In this document: one piece after another, positions 24,900 through 32,591 of the stretch
How positions within the stretch are numbered: the first letter of the stretch is position 1
Layout: every line of letters begins with the position of its first letter
Assembly: GCA_020639095.1 (NCBI GenBank)
Contig: JACKHH010000031.1
Coordinates: 1-36,314 of the forward strand
Length of the DNA: 36,314 nt
Origin: Phycisphaerales bacterium
GTDB taxonomy: Bacteria; Planctomycetota; Phycisphaerae; UBA1845
Direction of reading: 5' to 3'
The notes under the pieces: generated by a model
The model's input: only the letters and a program-made list of their open reading frames with translations
Told to the model about the DNA's origin: nothing
Database searches by the model: none
Translations under genes and position numbers: made by a program

Positions 24900-26522
24900 A
24901 TGACGAAGATCATCATCAACGGCACTGAAGTCGAGACGCGCGAGGGGATTCCCGTGCTCCAAGCTGCATTGGAGATGGGGCTCAACGTGCCGCACTACTG
25001 CTACCACCCGGGTCTCAGTGTGGTCGCGTCGTGCCGACTGTGCCTGATGGAAATGAAGATGCCGCACCCCAAGACCGGCGAGATGGGCTGGGCGCCGAAG
25101 CTCATGCCCAGTTGCCAAACGCCGGTCCGCGACGGGATGGAGGTGCGCTTCGACTCCGAAGCCGTCAAACGCAATCAACGCAACTGCATGGAGTTCTTCC
25201 TGCTCAACCACCCGCTCGACTGCCCCGTGTGCGACCAAGCCGGTGAGTGTCTGTTGCAGGATTACAGCTACCAGTTCGGCGACAGCACGTCGCGCATGGT
25301 TGACCCGAAGTACGTCAATCCGAAGAAGGACCTGGGGCCGAAGACGCTGCTTTACGCGAACCGCTGCGTGATGTGCACGCGCTGCGTGCGTTTCGCCGAT
25401 GAGGTCGCGGGCACCGGGGAGTTGTGCGTGACCAATCGCGGCAGCAAAGCCGAGATCGACGTCTTCCCCGGTAAAGCGCTCGACAACCCCTTGCAGGGCA
25501 ACGTCGTCGACATTTGCCCGGTGGGTTGTCTGCTGGATAAGGACTTCCTGTTCAAGCAGCGCGTGTGGCATCTGCACAGCGGCGATTCGATCTGCCCGGG
25601 TTGTGCTACTGGCTGCGCGGTGCGCGTCGATCAGAATGAAAACGTCATCTACCGGCTCAAGCCGCGCTACAACCCCGGCGTGAACGACTGGTGGATGTGC
25701 GACGAAGGGCGCTTCGGCTGGAAGTATGCGCAGGACGCGACGCGTTTGAATCGCGTGATCACGCGGCGCGGAGAAGCCGTCGAATCGCTCGACTGGGCGG
25801 GCCTGCCGCAGACCGTGCGGTTCCGTTTTGCCGAGGTGACGGCTGAGCATGGCGACGCGTCGATCGCGATCGTATTGTCGCCGTTCATGGCGTGCGAAGA
25901 GGCGTGGCTGGTTGCGACGGCATTGCGTAAGATCGCGCCGAACGCCGCGTTGGTTCTCGGCCCGGTTCCGCTGCGCGAGCAGGATGAGGTATTCCCCAAG
26001 GGGGCGACGAACGGCGACGCGAAGTTCACTATTTCAAAGGAACGCTGCCCGAATCGCCGCGGCATCGAGCGGATCATCGGTGCGTTGGGTGGTCCCACGC
26101 TGACGTTTGCCGAGTTCAGCGAGAACGGCGGCAAGGGGGAGATCAAGGGCGCGTGGATCAGCGGCGGGTATCCTGAGAAGTGGGTGGATAAGGAACTCGC
26201 AAAAGCCGCGGATAAGATTGAGTTTCTCGTGGTGCACGATCTGTTCGCGAGCGAACTGTGCGCACCAGCCGAGATTGTGATACCCGCGTGTCCGTTTACC
26301 GAGCGTGCGGGCAGCTTCATGAATATCGCCGGCAAGCTCCAGCCCTTCGAGTGGGCGGTGAAGCCCGCGGACGGTTGCAAACGTGACGGGCAGTTTCTTC
26401 AGGAGCTAGCGGAGATTACCGGCATCTACCAGCCGGAGAGTGTTCGCAAGCTGATGGCGAAGCAGATGCCCGAGTTTGCGGAAGTGGCCGCGCCGCCGAA
26501 GATGCCGGAGCATCAGCATTAG
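24900..26522 (+). CDS. nuoG: NADH-quinone oxidoreductase subunit G, short form with N7-type motif
   Basis: 540 aa from ATG at 24900 (upstream codons come from a repeat array). N-terminal 2Fe-2S ferredoxin domain: C34, C45, C48, C72. Then H104xxxC108xxC111xxxxxC117 (N5), and C156xxC159xxC162 with a later Cys in DICPVGC (N4). A further CxxCxxxC with the fourth Cys 27 residues later (CPGCATGC to WMCDEG) matches the N7 cluster seen in some bacterial NuoG. The molybdopterin-type C-terminal domain is present but short (families often reach 700-900 aa), including AEIVIPACPFTERAGSFMN and a His-rich end. It carries electrons from NuoF toward NuoI. Confidence 0.94.
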   Translation: MTKIIINGTEVETREGIPVLQAALEMGLNVPHYCYHPGLSVVASCRLCLMEMKMPHPKTGEMGWAPKLMPSCQTPVRDGMEVRFDSEAVKRNQRNCMEFFLLNHPLDCPVCDQAGECLLQDYSYQFGDSTSRMVDPKYVNPKKDLGPKTLLYANRCVMCTRCVRFADEVAGTGELCVTNRGSKAEIDVFPGKALDNPLQGNVVDICPVGCLLDKDFLFKQRVWHLHSGDSICPGCATGCAVRVDQNENVIYRLKPRYNPGVNDWWMCDEGRFGWKYAQDATRLNRVITRRGEAVESLDWAGLPQTVRFRFAEVTAEHGDASIAIVLSPFMACEEAWLVATALRKIAPNAALVLGPVPLREQDEVFPKGATNGDAKFTISKERCPNRRGIERIIGALGGPTLTFAEFSENGGKGEIKGAWISGGYPEKWVDKELAKAADKIEFLVVHDLFASELCAPAEIVIPACPFTERAGSFMNIAGKLQPFEWAVKPADGCKRDGQFLQELAEITGIYQPESVRKLMAKQMPEFAEVAAPPKMPEHQH

Positions 26523-26777
26523 CGTGAGAAAGTGCGAAAGTGGGAATGTGAGAAAGTAACGGAGCAAAGGAGGCACGAAGGCACTGAGGCACGAAGTGCA
26601 CGGACTATTGAGTTTCTCGGTGCATTGGTGTCCTGCGAGTCCGGACGTTCGGTTCTTGACCTTGGGTCTTTGCCCCTTGGCCTTTGACTTTGGACCTTCG
26701 ACTTTGGACCTTTGACCTTGGATGGTAAGTAACCGATCTTTGATCTTCGATCTCTGATCTTTGATCAAGAATAAACC
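26523..26777. repeat. Patchwork of simple repeats in the nuoG-nuoH gap
   Basis: 255 bases. Four segments are visible: GTGAGAAAGTG-type repeats (about 26523-26560), a GGCACGAAGGCACTGAGGCA block (about 26570-26600), TTTGACCTTGG / TTTGGACCTT repeats (26655-26725) and the GATCTTTGATC array at 26734-26768. The last is the inverse relative of the array before nuoG. No gene and no terminator recognised; nuoH starts nine bases after the array. Confidence 0.75.
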
Positions 26778-28028
26778 ATGCTGCTTGCGTTTACACAACT
26801 CGGATTCAGTTCCATCCTTGCCTTGGTGATCCTTGGGATCATTCTGGGAATGGTGGCTTATTCGATTTACTTCGAGCGTAAGATCGCCGGATGGGTGCAG
26901 GATCGTTACGGGCCGAACCGTGTCGGATTGCCCACGCTGGTGGGTGACCTGCTGCCCGAGAAGTACGGTAAGTTCCACTTCTGGGGACTTGGTCAGCCCA
27001 TCGCCGACGGGCTCAAGTTCTTCCTGAAGGAAGACATCATCCCGTCGCACGTGGATAAGCCGCTCTTTTTGATCGCGCCGTGCGTGAGCCTCATTGTCGC
27101 GCTGATCGGGTTCGTGGTGATTCCCTGGGGCGGGCAGGTGGCGATCTTCGGCCAGGTGTTCAACGTGCAGGTTGCGAATCCCGACATTGGTTTGCTGTAT
27201 ATCCTCGGCGTGGGCTCGATGGGCGTTTACGGCGTTGTGCTTGGCGGCTGGGCGAGCAACAACAAGTACAGCGTGTACGGCGCGGTTCGCGCGACGGCAC
27301 AGATGCTCAGCTACGAAATCCCGATGGGCGTCGCGATCATGTGCGTGGTGCTCACGTGCGGGCAGGTCCGTCTTGAGGAGATCATGGCTTCGCAGGTCGC
27401 GGGCTGGAACGTGTGGAACCTGTTCTACCATCCGGTCGCGTTCATCATCCTGTGGATCACAATGTTCGCCGAGACCAACCGCACCCCGTTCGACCTGGCG
27501 GAGTGCGAGCAGGAGTTGGTCGGTGGTTTCCATACCGAATACAGCGCGATGAAGTTCGCGATGTTCTTCCTCGCGGAATACGCGCACATGATCACGGGTT
27601 GTGCGTTCCTGGCTGTGCTGTTCTGCGGCGGGTGGGATCCGATTCCGTTCGTCCGCATTCCGCTGTTCCGCCCGGAGGATACCGGCATCATCGCAATGCT
27701 CGCAAAGATGGCGGTGCTCTTCGGCAAGGTCGCGTTCTTCATGTTCATGTACATGTGGGTGCGCTGGACGGTGCCGCGATTCCGTTTCGATCAGCTCATG
27801 CGCGTCGCGTGGAAGGGTTTGATCCCTGCGAGCCTGGGCGTGCTGGCGGTTGCGATCGCCGGGTTGTACCTCGGTCTGCATCGCACGTTGTGGTTTACCT
27901 TGCCGGGCAACGTCGCGGTCGTGTTGGTGTCGTTGTGGGTGATGTCGCGGGCGAAAGATCCGGTCTCTGGCCGCGAAGCCAACCTTCCGCCGCTAACGCG
28001 TTCGCCAGAATTGGGGGTGCAGGCATGA
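26778..28028 (+). CDS. nuoH: NADH-quinone oxidoreductase subunit H
   Basis: 416 aa, ATG at 26778. About eight transmembrane helices, with ERKIAGWVQDRYGPNRVG and QPIADGLKFFLKEDIIP in the first cytoplasmic loop and AETNRTPFDLAECEQELVGGFHTEYS in the central one; these are diagnostic and line the quinone entry. AECEQELV replaces the more common AEAESELV. The subunit binds quinone at the junction of both arms. It ends with a polar tail of ~25 residues (SRAKDPVSGREAN). It overlaps nuoI by four bases (ATGA), so translation is coupled. Confidence 0.96.
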   Translation: MLLAFTQLGFSSILALVILGIILGMVAYSIYFERKIAGWVQDRYGPNRVGLPTLVGDLLPEKYGKFHFWGLGQPIADGLKFFLKEDIIPSHVDKPLFLIAPCVSLIVALIGFVVIPWGGQVAIFGQVFNVQVANPDIGLLYILGVGSMGVYGVVLGGWASNNKYSVYGAVRATAQMLSYEIPMGVAIMCVVLTCGQVRLEEIMASQVAGWNVWNLFYHPVAFIILWITMFAETNRTPFDLAECEQELVGGFHTEYSAMKFAMFFLAEYAHMITGCAFLAVLFCGGWDPIPFVRIPLFRPEDTGIIAMLAKMAVLFGKVAFFMFMYMWVRWTVPRFRFDQLMRVAWKGLIPASLGVLAVAIAGLYLGLHRTLWFTLPGNVAVVLVSLWVMSRAKDPVSGREANLPPLTRSPELGVQA

Positions 28029-28693
28029 TTCGCGACGAAGACATCGTCCGCGTCGAAGCGCCGCGCATCTCCGCGGCTGACCGTTTGTATCTGACGCAGA
28101 TCGCGCAGGGGATGAAGGTGACGCTGAATCACCTCTTCTTCAAACCGCGCATGACCGTGCAGTATCCCGAGCAGAAACGGGAGATGAACACGCAGAACTA
28201 CCGCGGTGTGCACCGGTTGAATCGCGACCCCGATGGCCGGGTCGCCTGCGTCGCGTGCTTCATGTGTCAGACTGCGTGCCCGGCACACTGCATCCACATC
28301 GTTGCGGACGAATCGCCGTGGGAGGATCGCGAGAAGTATCCCCAGCTTTTCGACATCGACGAGCTGCGCTGCATCTACTGCGGAATGTGCGAAGAAGCCT
28401 GCCCGGTGGATGCGATCGAGTTGACGTATGAGTACGACGTGGTGGGGCGGTCGCGCGACGAGATGATCTTCGACAAAGAGAAGCTGCTCGAAGTGTACGA
28501 CAGCACAAAGGACGTCAAGCCGCGCAAGAACCCGAAGATCACGGGCTATCAGCGAACCGGCGATCGCGGCAAGTACGATCAGTTGCGCGACCGGCTTCGC
28601 GAGATGACGCAGCAGAGCAACCCGATCAGCGCACCGCATCAGACGGTCGATGGCGAACGCGCTCCGGCGCCGGAGAACAAGGAAAACGCATGA
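28025..28693 (+). CDS. nuoI: NADH-quinone oxidoreductase subunit I
   Basis: 222 aa from ATG at 28025, in the ATGA overlap with nuoH. Two ferredoxin-like 4Fe-4S motifs (N6a and N6b): C75, C78, C81, C85 (CVACFMCQTACP) and C116, C119, C122, C126 (CIYCGMCEEACP). It passes electrons from NuoG to NuoB. The C-terminus is extended by ~60 polar, charged residues after the second cluster (SKDEMIFDK-like segment to PENKENA), longer than minimal NuoI (~180 aa). It overlaps nuoJ by four bases. Confidence 0.96.
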   Translation: MIRDEDIVRVEAPRISAADRLYLTQIAQGMKVTLNHLFFKPRMTVQYPEQKREMNTQNYRGVHRLNRDPDGRVACVACFMCQTACPAHCIHIVADESPWEDREKYPQLFDIDELRCIYCGMCEEACPVDAIELTYEYDVVGRSRDEMIFDKEKLLEVYDSTKDVKPRKNPKITGYQRTGDRGKYDQLRDRLREMTQQSNPISAPHQTVDGERAPAPENKENA

Positions 28694-29475
28694 CCGGCGG
28701 ACTGGTATATCTTTTGTACGTGCTGTTCGCGGTGGGCGGAATCGCGTTGTACCTGGCGATGCCGCGCACGCAGGGCGCGCACGCAAAAGCCGGTTTGGTC
28801 ATCGGCGGTGGTGCGGTCGCGGGTTTGCTCGCGTTGTGTGCACAGGTCTACATGGCGCCGCACGGTTCCAACATTTTCTATTACATCTTCGCGGGCGTGG
28901 CGTTGTTGGCTGCGGGTCGCGTGGTGACGCATCCGAACCCGACGTACAGCGCGGTGTATTTCGCGCTCGTCGTGCTGAGTGTGGCGGTGCTCTTGGTCAT
29001 GCAGCGCGCGGAGTTCCTCGCGGTGGCGCTGGTGATCATCTACGCGGGCGCCATTCTCGTGACGTACGCGTTTGTGATCATGCTCGCGCAACAGAGCGGT
29101 GGGGGCTCATCGGCTGACCAGCGCGCACGCGAGCCGATGCTGGCGATCATCGCGTCGTTCGTGGTCATGGGCACGATTGCGGGCCGCGTCAGCGATCTGC
29201 GTGAGTTGCCGAATTCGCCGGTGGAAGTGCAGGCGACCGCGGACGTGATGGATGTTCCGCTCGCCGACACGCCGGTCAAAGATGCCGGGAACACGCTGAG
29301 CGTGGGCCGGACGATGTTCAATCAGTACGTGGTCGTGGTGCAGCTTGCGGGTCTGCTGTTGCTGGTGGCGATGGTCGGTGCGATTGCGGTCTCACGCAAA
29401 CGCATCCCCGCCGACGAGCACGGCCCGCCGCCGCCACCGCCAGGAGAAATCGGCCGTACGGTACCGCCGTTTTAA
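28690..29475 (+). CDS. nuoJ: NADH-quinone oxidoreductase subunit J
   Basis: 261 aa, ATG in the ATGA overlap with nuoI. Five to six hydrophobic helices; the conserved third helix region IYAGAILVTYAFVIMLAQ, with the pi-bulge-type glycines, and HPNPTYSAVYFALVVLSVA are diagnostic of NuoJ/ND6. After the fourth helix a ~60 residue polar loop (PNSPVEVQATADVMDVPL) separates the last helix, and the protein ends in a proline run (GPPPPPPGEIGRTVPPF). It is a membrane-arm subunit next to NuoK and NuoA. The length exceeds a minimal NuoJ (~180 aa) because of the loop and tail. Confidence 0.95.
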   Translation: MTGGLVYLLYVLFAVGGIALYLAMPRTQGAHAKAGLVIGGGAVAGLLALCAQVYMAPHGSNIFYYIFAGVALLAAGRVVTHPNPTYSAVYFALVVLSVAVLLVMQRAEFLAVALVIIYAGAILVTYAFVIMLAQQSGGGSSADQRAREPMLAIIASFVVMGTIAGRVSDLRELPNSPVEVQATADVMDVPLADTPVKDAGNTLSVGRTMFNQYVVVVQLAGLLLLVAMVGAIAVSRKRIPADEHGPPPPPPGEIGRTVPPF

Positions 29476-29479
29476 GGAG

Positions 29480-29562
29480 AATGATGAATGACGAATGATC
29501 AATGATGAATGTGGTTCGCGACTTGGCGTTCATTCATCATTCAGCATTCTTCATTCAACATT
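29480..29562. repeat. AATGATGAATG inverted array pair in the nuoJ-nuoK gap
   Basis: Left array 29480-29511 and right array 29531-29562 are inverse complements at 28 of 32 bases, with a 19 base spacer. Each is built from AATGA/GAATG steps. The whole gap of 97 bases consists of this element plus short flanks; nuoK starts 10 bases after it. Confidence 0.85.
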
Positions 29563-29572
29563 GCCGTTTTCA

Positions 29573-29875
29573 ATGCCAGACGCAGGTGCATATATCGTTC
29601 TTGGTGCGGCCCTTTTTGCCGTGGGGATGGTTGGGTTTCTGGCCCGGCGCAACCTCATTGTCATGTTTCTTTCGACCGAGATCATGCTCCAGGGCGTGCT
29701 CGTGAACCTCGTCGGTTTCAACCGCATGTATGCCGGGGTGGACGGGCAGGTGTTCGGGCTGTTTGTCCTGGTGATCGCCGCGGTAGAAGCCGGGCTCGGT
29801 CTTGGATTGGTCGTGCTGCTGTTCCGTCGCAAGGGGACGCTGGATTCGGAAGTCTGGGCGACGATGCATGGATAG
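29573..29875 (+). CDS. nuoK: NADH-quinone oxidoreductase subunit K
   Basis: 100 aa from ATG at 29573; the longer open frame upstream is translated repeat. Three transmembrane helices with the diagnostic stretches LARRNLIVMFLSTEIMLQ (the conserved Glu of helix 2) and VFGLFVLVIAAVEAGLGL (the Glu of helix 3), both part of the proton path. The length is exactly that of the family. No Shine-Dalgarno is visible before the start (TTTTCA ATG). The next gene nuoL follows after 59 bases that contain short GGCTTGA-type repeats. Confidence 0.94.
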   Translation: MPDAGAYIVLGAALFAVGMVGFLARRNLIVMFLSTEIMLQGVLVNLVGFNRMYAGVDGQVFGLFVLVIAAVEAGLGLGLVVLLFRRKGTLDSEVWATMHG

Positions 29876-29934
29876 GCTTGAGGCTTGAGACCTGCGGCTT
29901 GACGTTTCGCGCTTTGGAGTTGCGATAAACTACG

Positions 29935-32061
29935 ATGGAAATCGCTGGTGCGGGGACACTTGGGGTTCTGATTCTGTTGCTGCCTGCGTTGGGCGCGGTG
30001 GCAGCGGCTGCGCTGGGTCCGCGCGTGCTCAAGGGTAACAGTCACTTGCCAGTGATCTTCGGCGTGGGTGGGGCTGCGGTTGTCGCGCTCATTATGCTGA
30101 AGCGCGTGGCTGGTGTCGGGCCCGAGGCACTGTCCACGCCCGTGATCTACGAATGGTTCAGCGCGAAACAGGGTTCGTGGTTCAACGTCGAGTTGTGGAT
30201 CGACCCGCTGACCGCGTTGATGATGGCGATGGTCACGTTCGTGGCCACCTTCGTCGTGGTGTACTCGAAGGAGTACATGCGGCATCACGATCATCCCGAA
30301 CGCGGATATGAACGCTTTTTTGCCTTCCTGGGGATGTTCGTCTGCGCGATGGGCGTCCTCGTGCTTGGCGGCAACTTCCTGCTGCTGTACATGGGTTGGG
30401 AGGCGGTCGGCCTGTGCAGCTACCTGCTGATCGGGTTCTACTACGAAAAACCGTCAGCCGCAGCGGCTGCCAAGAAGGCGTTCCTGGTCAACCGCATCGG
30501 TGACTTCGGTTTCGGTTTGGGCATTCTGCTGATCTACATGACGTTCGGGCACCTCGACTATCGCACGGTGTTCGAAGCCATCCGATTGACGAACGCGCAC
30601 AATGCCGATGCGCTGATGTCGCTGCTCAATCTCGGGTCGCTGACCGAGGCGCAGGAACTCATCCACACCATCGCAGCCCGCCTGCCGTACATGGCGCTTC
30701 TGCTGCTTTGCGGTGCCATCGGCAAGAGCGCGCAGTTCCCGCTCTACGTCTGGTTGCCGGATGCGATGGAAGGCCCGTCGCCGGTGTCGGCGCTGATTCA
30801 CGCAGCCACGATGGTGACCGCCGGTGTGTACATGATGGTGCGTTGCGGGCTGATCTTCGCCGCGTCGGATACGGTGATGCTCATCATCGCGATCATCGGT
30901 GGCGGCACCGCGCTTTTCGCCGCGACCGTCGCGCTGGTGCAGACCGACATGAAACGCATCCTCGCGTACTCCACGATCAGCCAGCTCGGGTACATGTTCC
31001 TGGGCGTGGGCGTTTTCGCCGCGAGTTCCGCGATCTTTCACCTGTTCACCCACGCGTTCTTCAAAGCCCTGCTCTTCCTTGGCGCGGGCAGCGTGATGCA
31101 CGCGATGGGCGGGGTGATCGACGTGCGTCGTTTCGGCGGGCTCAAACGCATCATGCCGATCACGTTCGTGACCATGCTGATCGGTTCGCTGGCGCTGGCG
31201 GGTTTCCCGCTCTTCGCCGGATTCTGGAGCAAGGACGAGATCGTGCATCACGCGATGATGCACCGTCCGATCCTGGGAATCGTCGGACTCATCACGGCTG
31301 CTCTGACCGCATTCTATACATTCCGGATGATGTTCCTCGCGTTTTGGGGTGAGGAGCGCGTACCCGAAGGTGTTCACGCGCACGAGTCAGGCCGGTGGAT
31401 TCTCGTACCGCTTTGCGTGCTCGCGTTGGGCGCGGCGTTCGCCGGGTATGTCGGTGTGCACGTTGAGTCGGGCGGGTTCCTCGGGTTCCTTCAGCCCGAT
31501 GAAGACATGGCGCATCCGCAGACCGCGATCCACCATTTCCTCAGCGAAGTGACTGCCCCGTTCCACGTCGAACATGGGGCAGAGCATGTCGTGGCTGCCG
31601 GTCATGCCGCGATGGGTGCAGAGCACGCCATGGCAACCGAGCATGTTGCCGACGCGGTGCACGGCGGGTTCCTGGCTGCGATCGCGCACCATTGGTTGAT
31701 GTACGTGTCCGCCCTGATTGCGATCGGTGGGATCTTGGTGGCGTATTGGTGGTACGTTCGCAAGCCATGGATTCCGCAACTGCTGCGATCGATGCTGCCG
31801 GATGCGTACAACGTGCTGCTCAACAAGTATTTCGTTGATGAAGGTTACGACAAAGCCATCGTCAAACCGTTGCGTATGGGCGGGGTGACGTGCTTCCGGT
31901 TGGACGAGTTTTTCATCGATGGTGTGATCTGGTTGATCACCGCGATTCCGCGGTTCATCGGGTTCTGCGCACGCTCGTTGCAGGGCGGCGCGCTCCAGGG
32001 CTACGGCCTGACGATGGCGGCGGGATTGGGAATCATCGTGGTGCTGGCGCTTTTGATGTAG
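29935..32061 (+). CDS. nuoL: NADH-quinone oxidoreductase subunit L
   Basis: 708 aa, ATG at 29935. The antiporter-like subunit has 14-16 transmembrane helices, with the diagnostic FLLLYMGWEAVGLCSYLLIGF, SAQFPLYVWLPDAMEGPSPVSALIHAATMV and HLFTHAFFKALLFLGAGSVMHA segments (each read in parts). These carry the Lys and Glu residues of the proton channel. It is longer than usual (600-650 aa), mainly from a His-, Ala- and Glu-rich hydrophilic segment near residue 540 (HGAEHVVAAGHAAMGAEHAM) and a longer link before the lateral helix region. It is followed by a 530 base repeat-filled gap before nuoM. Confidence 0.96.
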   Translation: MEIAGAGTLGVLILLLPALGAVAAAALGPRVLKGNSHLPVIFGVGGAAVVALIMLKRVAGVGPEALSTPVIYEWFSAKQGSWFNVELWIDPLTALMMAMVTFVATFVVVYSKEYMRHHDHPERGYERFFAFLGMFVCAMGVLVLGGNFLLLYMGWEAVGLCSYLLIGFYYEKPSAAAAAKKAFLVNRIGDFGFGLGILLIYMTFGHLDYRTVFEAIRLTNAHNADALMSLLNLGSLTEAQELIHTIAARLPYMALLLLCGAIGKSAQFPLYVWLPDAMEGPSPVSALIHAATMVTAGVYMMVRCGLIFAASDTVMLIIAIIGGGTALFAATVALVQTDMKRILAYSTISQLGYMFLGVGVFAASSAIFHLFTHAFFKALLFLGAGSVMHAMGGVIDVRRFGGLKRIMPITFVTMLIGSLALAGFPLFAGFWSKDEIVHHAMMHRPILGIVGLITAALTAFYTFRMMFLAFWGEERVPEGVHAHESGRWILVPLCVLALGAAFAGYVGVHVESGGFLGFLQPDEDMAHPQTAIHHFLSEVTAPFHVEHGAEHVVAAGHAAMGAEHAMATEHVADAVHGGFLAAIAHHWLMYVSALIAIGGILVAYWWYVRKPWIPQLLRSMLPDAYNVLLNKYFVDEGYDKAIVKPLRMGGVTCFRLDEFFIDGVIWLITAIPRFIGFCARSLQGGALQGYGLTMAAGLGIIVVLALLM

Positions 32062-32085
32062 TTCCGGCGCGTGCTGGTGCGCCGG

Positions 32086-32529
32086 GTGGCACTGACAAGC
32101 TCTGCTTGTCAGTGGGATGGAAATACAGCCACCGCAAGAGTAGGTATGGCTGTTCGGAGAACGTGATTGGAGAACCGCAAGATTGGCGTTCTCGGCGAGT
32201 TGGTTGCGATGCAATGAGAGCGTCGCGCAGCGCTAACCGCGAAGCGGCCTAGGCCGGGGCTTTAGCCCCGGTTGGGTGTGACACCGGAATACCTCTTCTC
32301 GGCTGCCTCGCCGCCGCAGGCGGCGAGGCAGCCGAGAAGAAAAATAGCGAGGGGGCGCGATAACCGGGCGTGAACGCCCGGCCTAGGCCGCTTCGCGGAA
32401 AGCAGTTGCTTCGCAACCGCTGGCATGGATCGAGTCGCAGTTAGACTCCAGATTCTGTGGCAGGGTCATTCAGGTGGTGCGAGTTGATTGCTTAAATCAC
32501 CACGGAAAAGCGGAGCTTGTCCGTGCCAC
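32086..32529. repeat. Nested inverted repeat (giant cruciform-like element)
   Basis: Four levels from outside to inside. (1) A GTGG-footed hairpin, CACTGACAAGC-TCT-GCTTGTCAGTG (32086-32114), and its decayed inverse CACGGAAAAGC-GGA-GCTTGTCCGTG then CCAC (32501-32529). (2) GGTTGCGATGCAA (32202-32214) against TTGCTTCGCAACC (32406-32418). (3) 37 base arms 32237-32273 and 32362-32398, beginning CCGCGAAGCGGCCTAGGCCG, each with its own CCGGGGC/GCCCCGG-type hairpin. (4) The central perfect hairpin at 32294-32340. Confidence 0.9.
32294..32340. repeat. Perfect 22 bp hairpin with GCA loop
   Basis: Bases 32294-32315 and 32319-32340 are exact inverse complements (arm begins TCTTCTCGGCTGCCTCG) with the three base loop GCA. 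It sits at the centre of the nested element. The flank AAAAAT on the plus strand side is not a terminator T-run. Confidence 0.93.
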
Positions 32530-32591
32530 CCCTGCGAGGCGGGGGTATACGAGATTTGTTGTGTTGAACGCATAACGTTGGCTGGCGATTG

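Larger units (their letters stand above)
32062..32591. other. nuoL-nuoM gap, 530 bases without a gene
   Basis: The gap is almost fully explained by the nested inverted repeats at 32086-32529. Short open frames inside it are translated repeats. No promoter or terminator was convincing: the very stable central hairpin (32294-32340) is followed by an A-run, not a T-run, on the plus strand, so it would not stop transcription of nuoM-nuoN by the standard mechanism. Confidence 0.65.

Noticed and set aside
20683..24985. Two very long minus-strand open frames (751 and 743 codons) opposite nuoC-nuoF.
   Set aside because: They are antisense to well supported nuo genes, cross the repeats, are rich in Arg and His and have no ribosome site.
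29495..29572. N-terminal extension of NuoK (26 codons).
   Set aside because: It is a translation of the AATGATGAATG repeat; the family begins at the ATG at 29573 and is 100 aa long.
32294..32340. Rho-independent terminator after nuoL.
   Set aside because: The stem is strong, but no T-run follows on the plus strand (an A-run does), and nuoM-nuoN downstream would need an undetected promoter.
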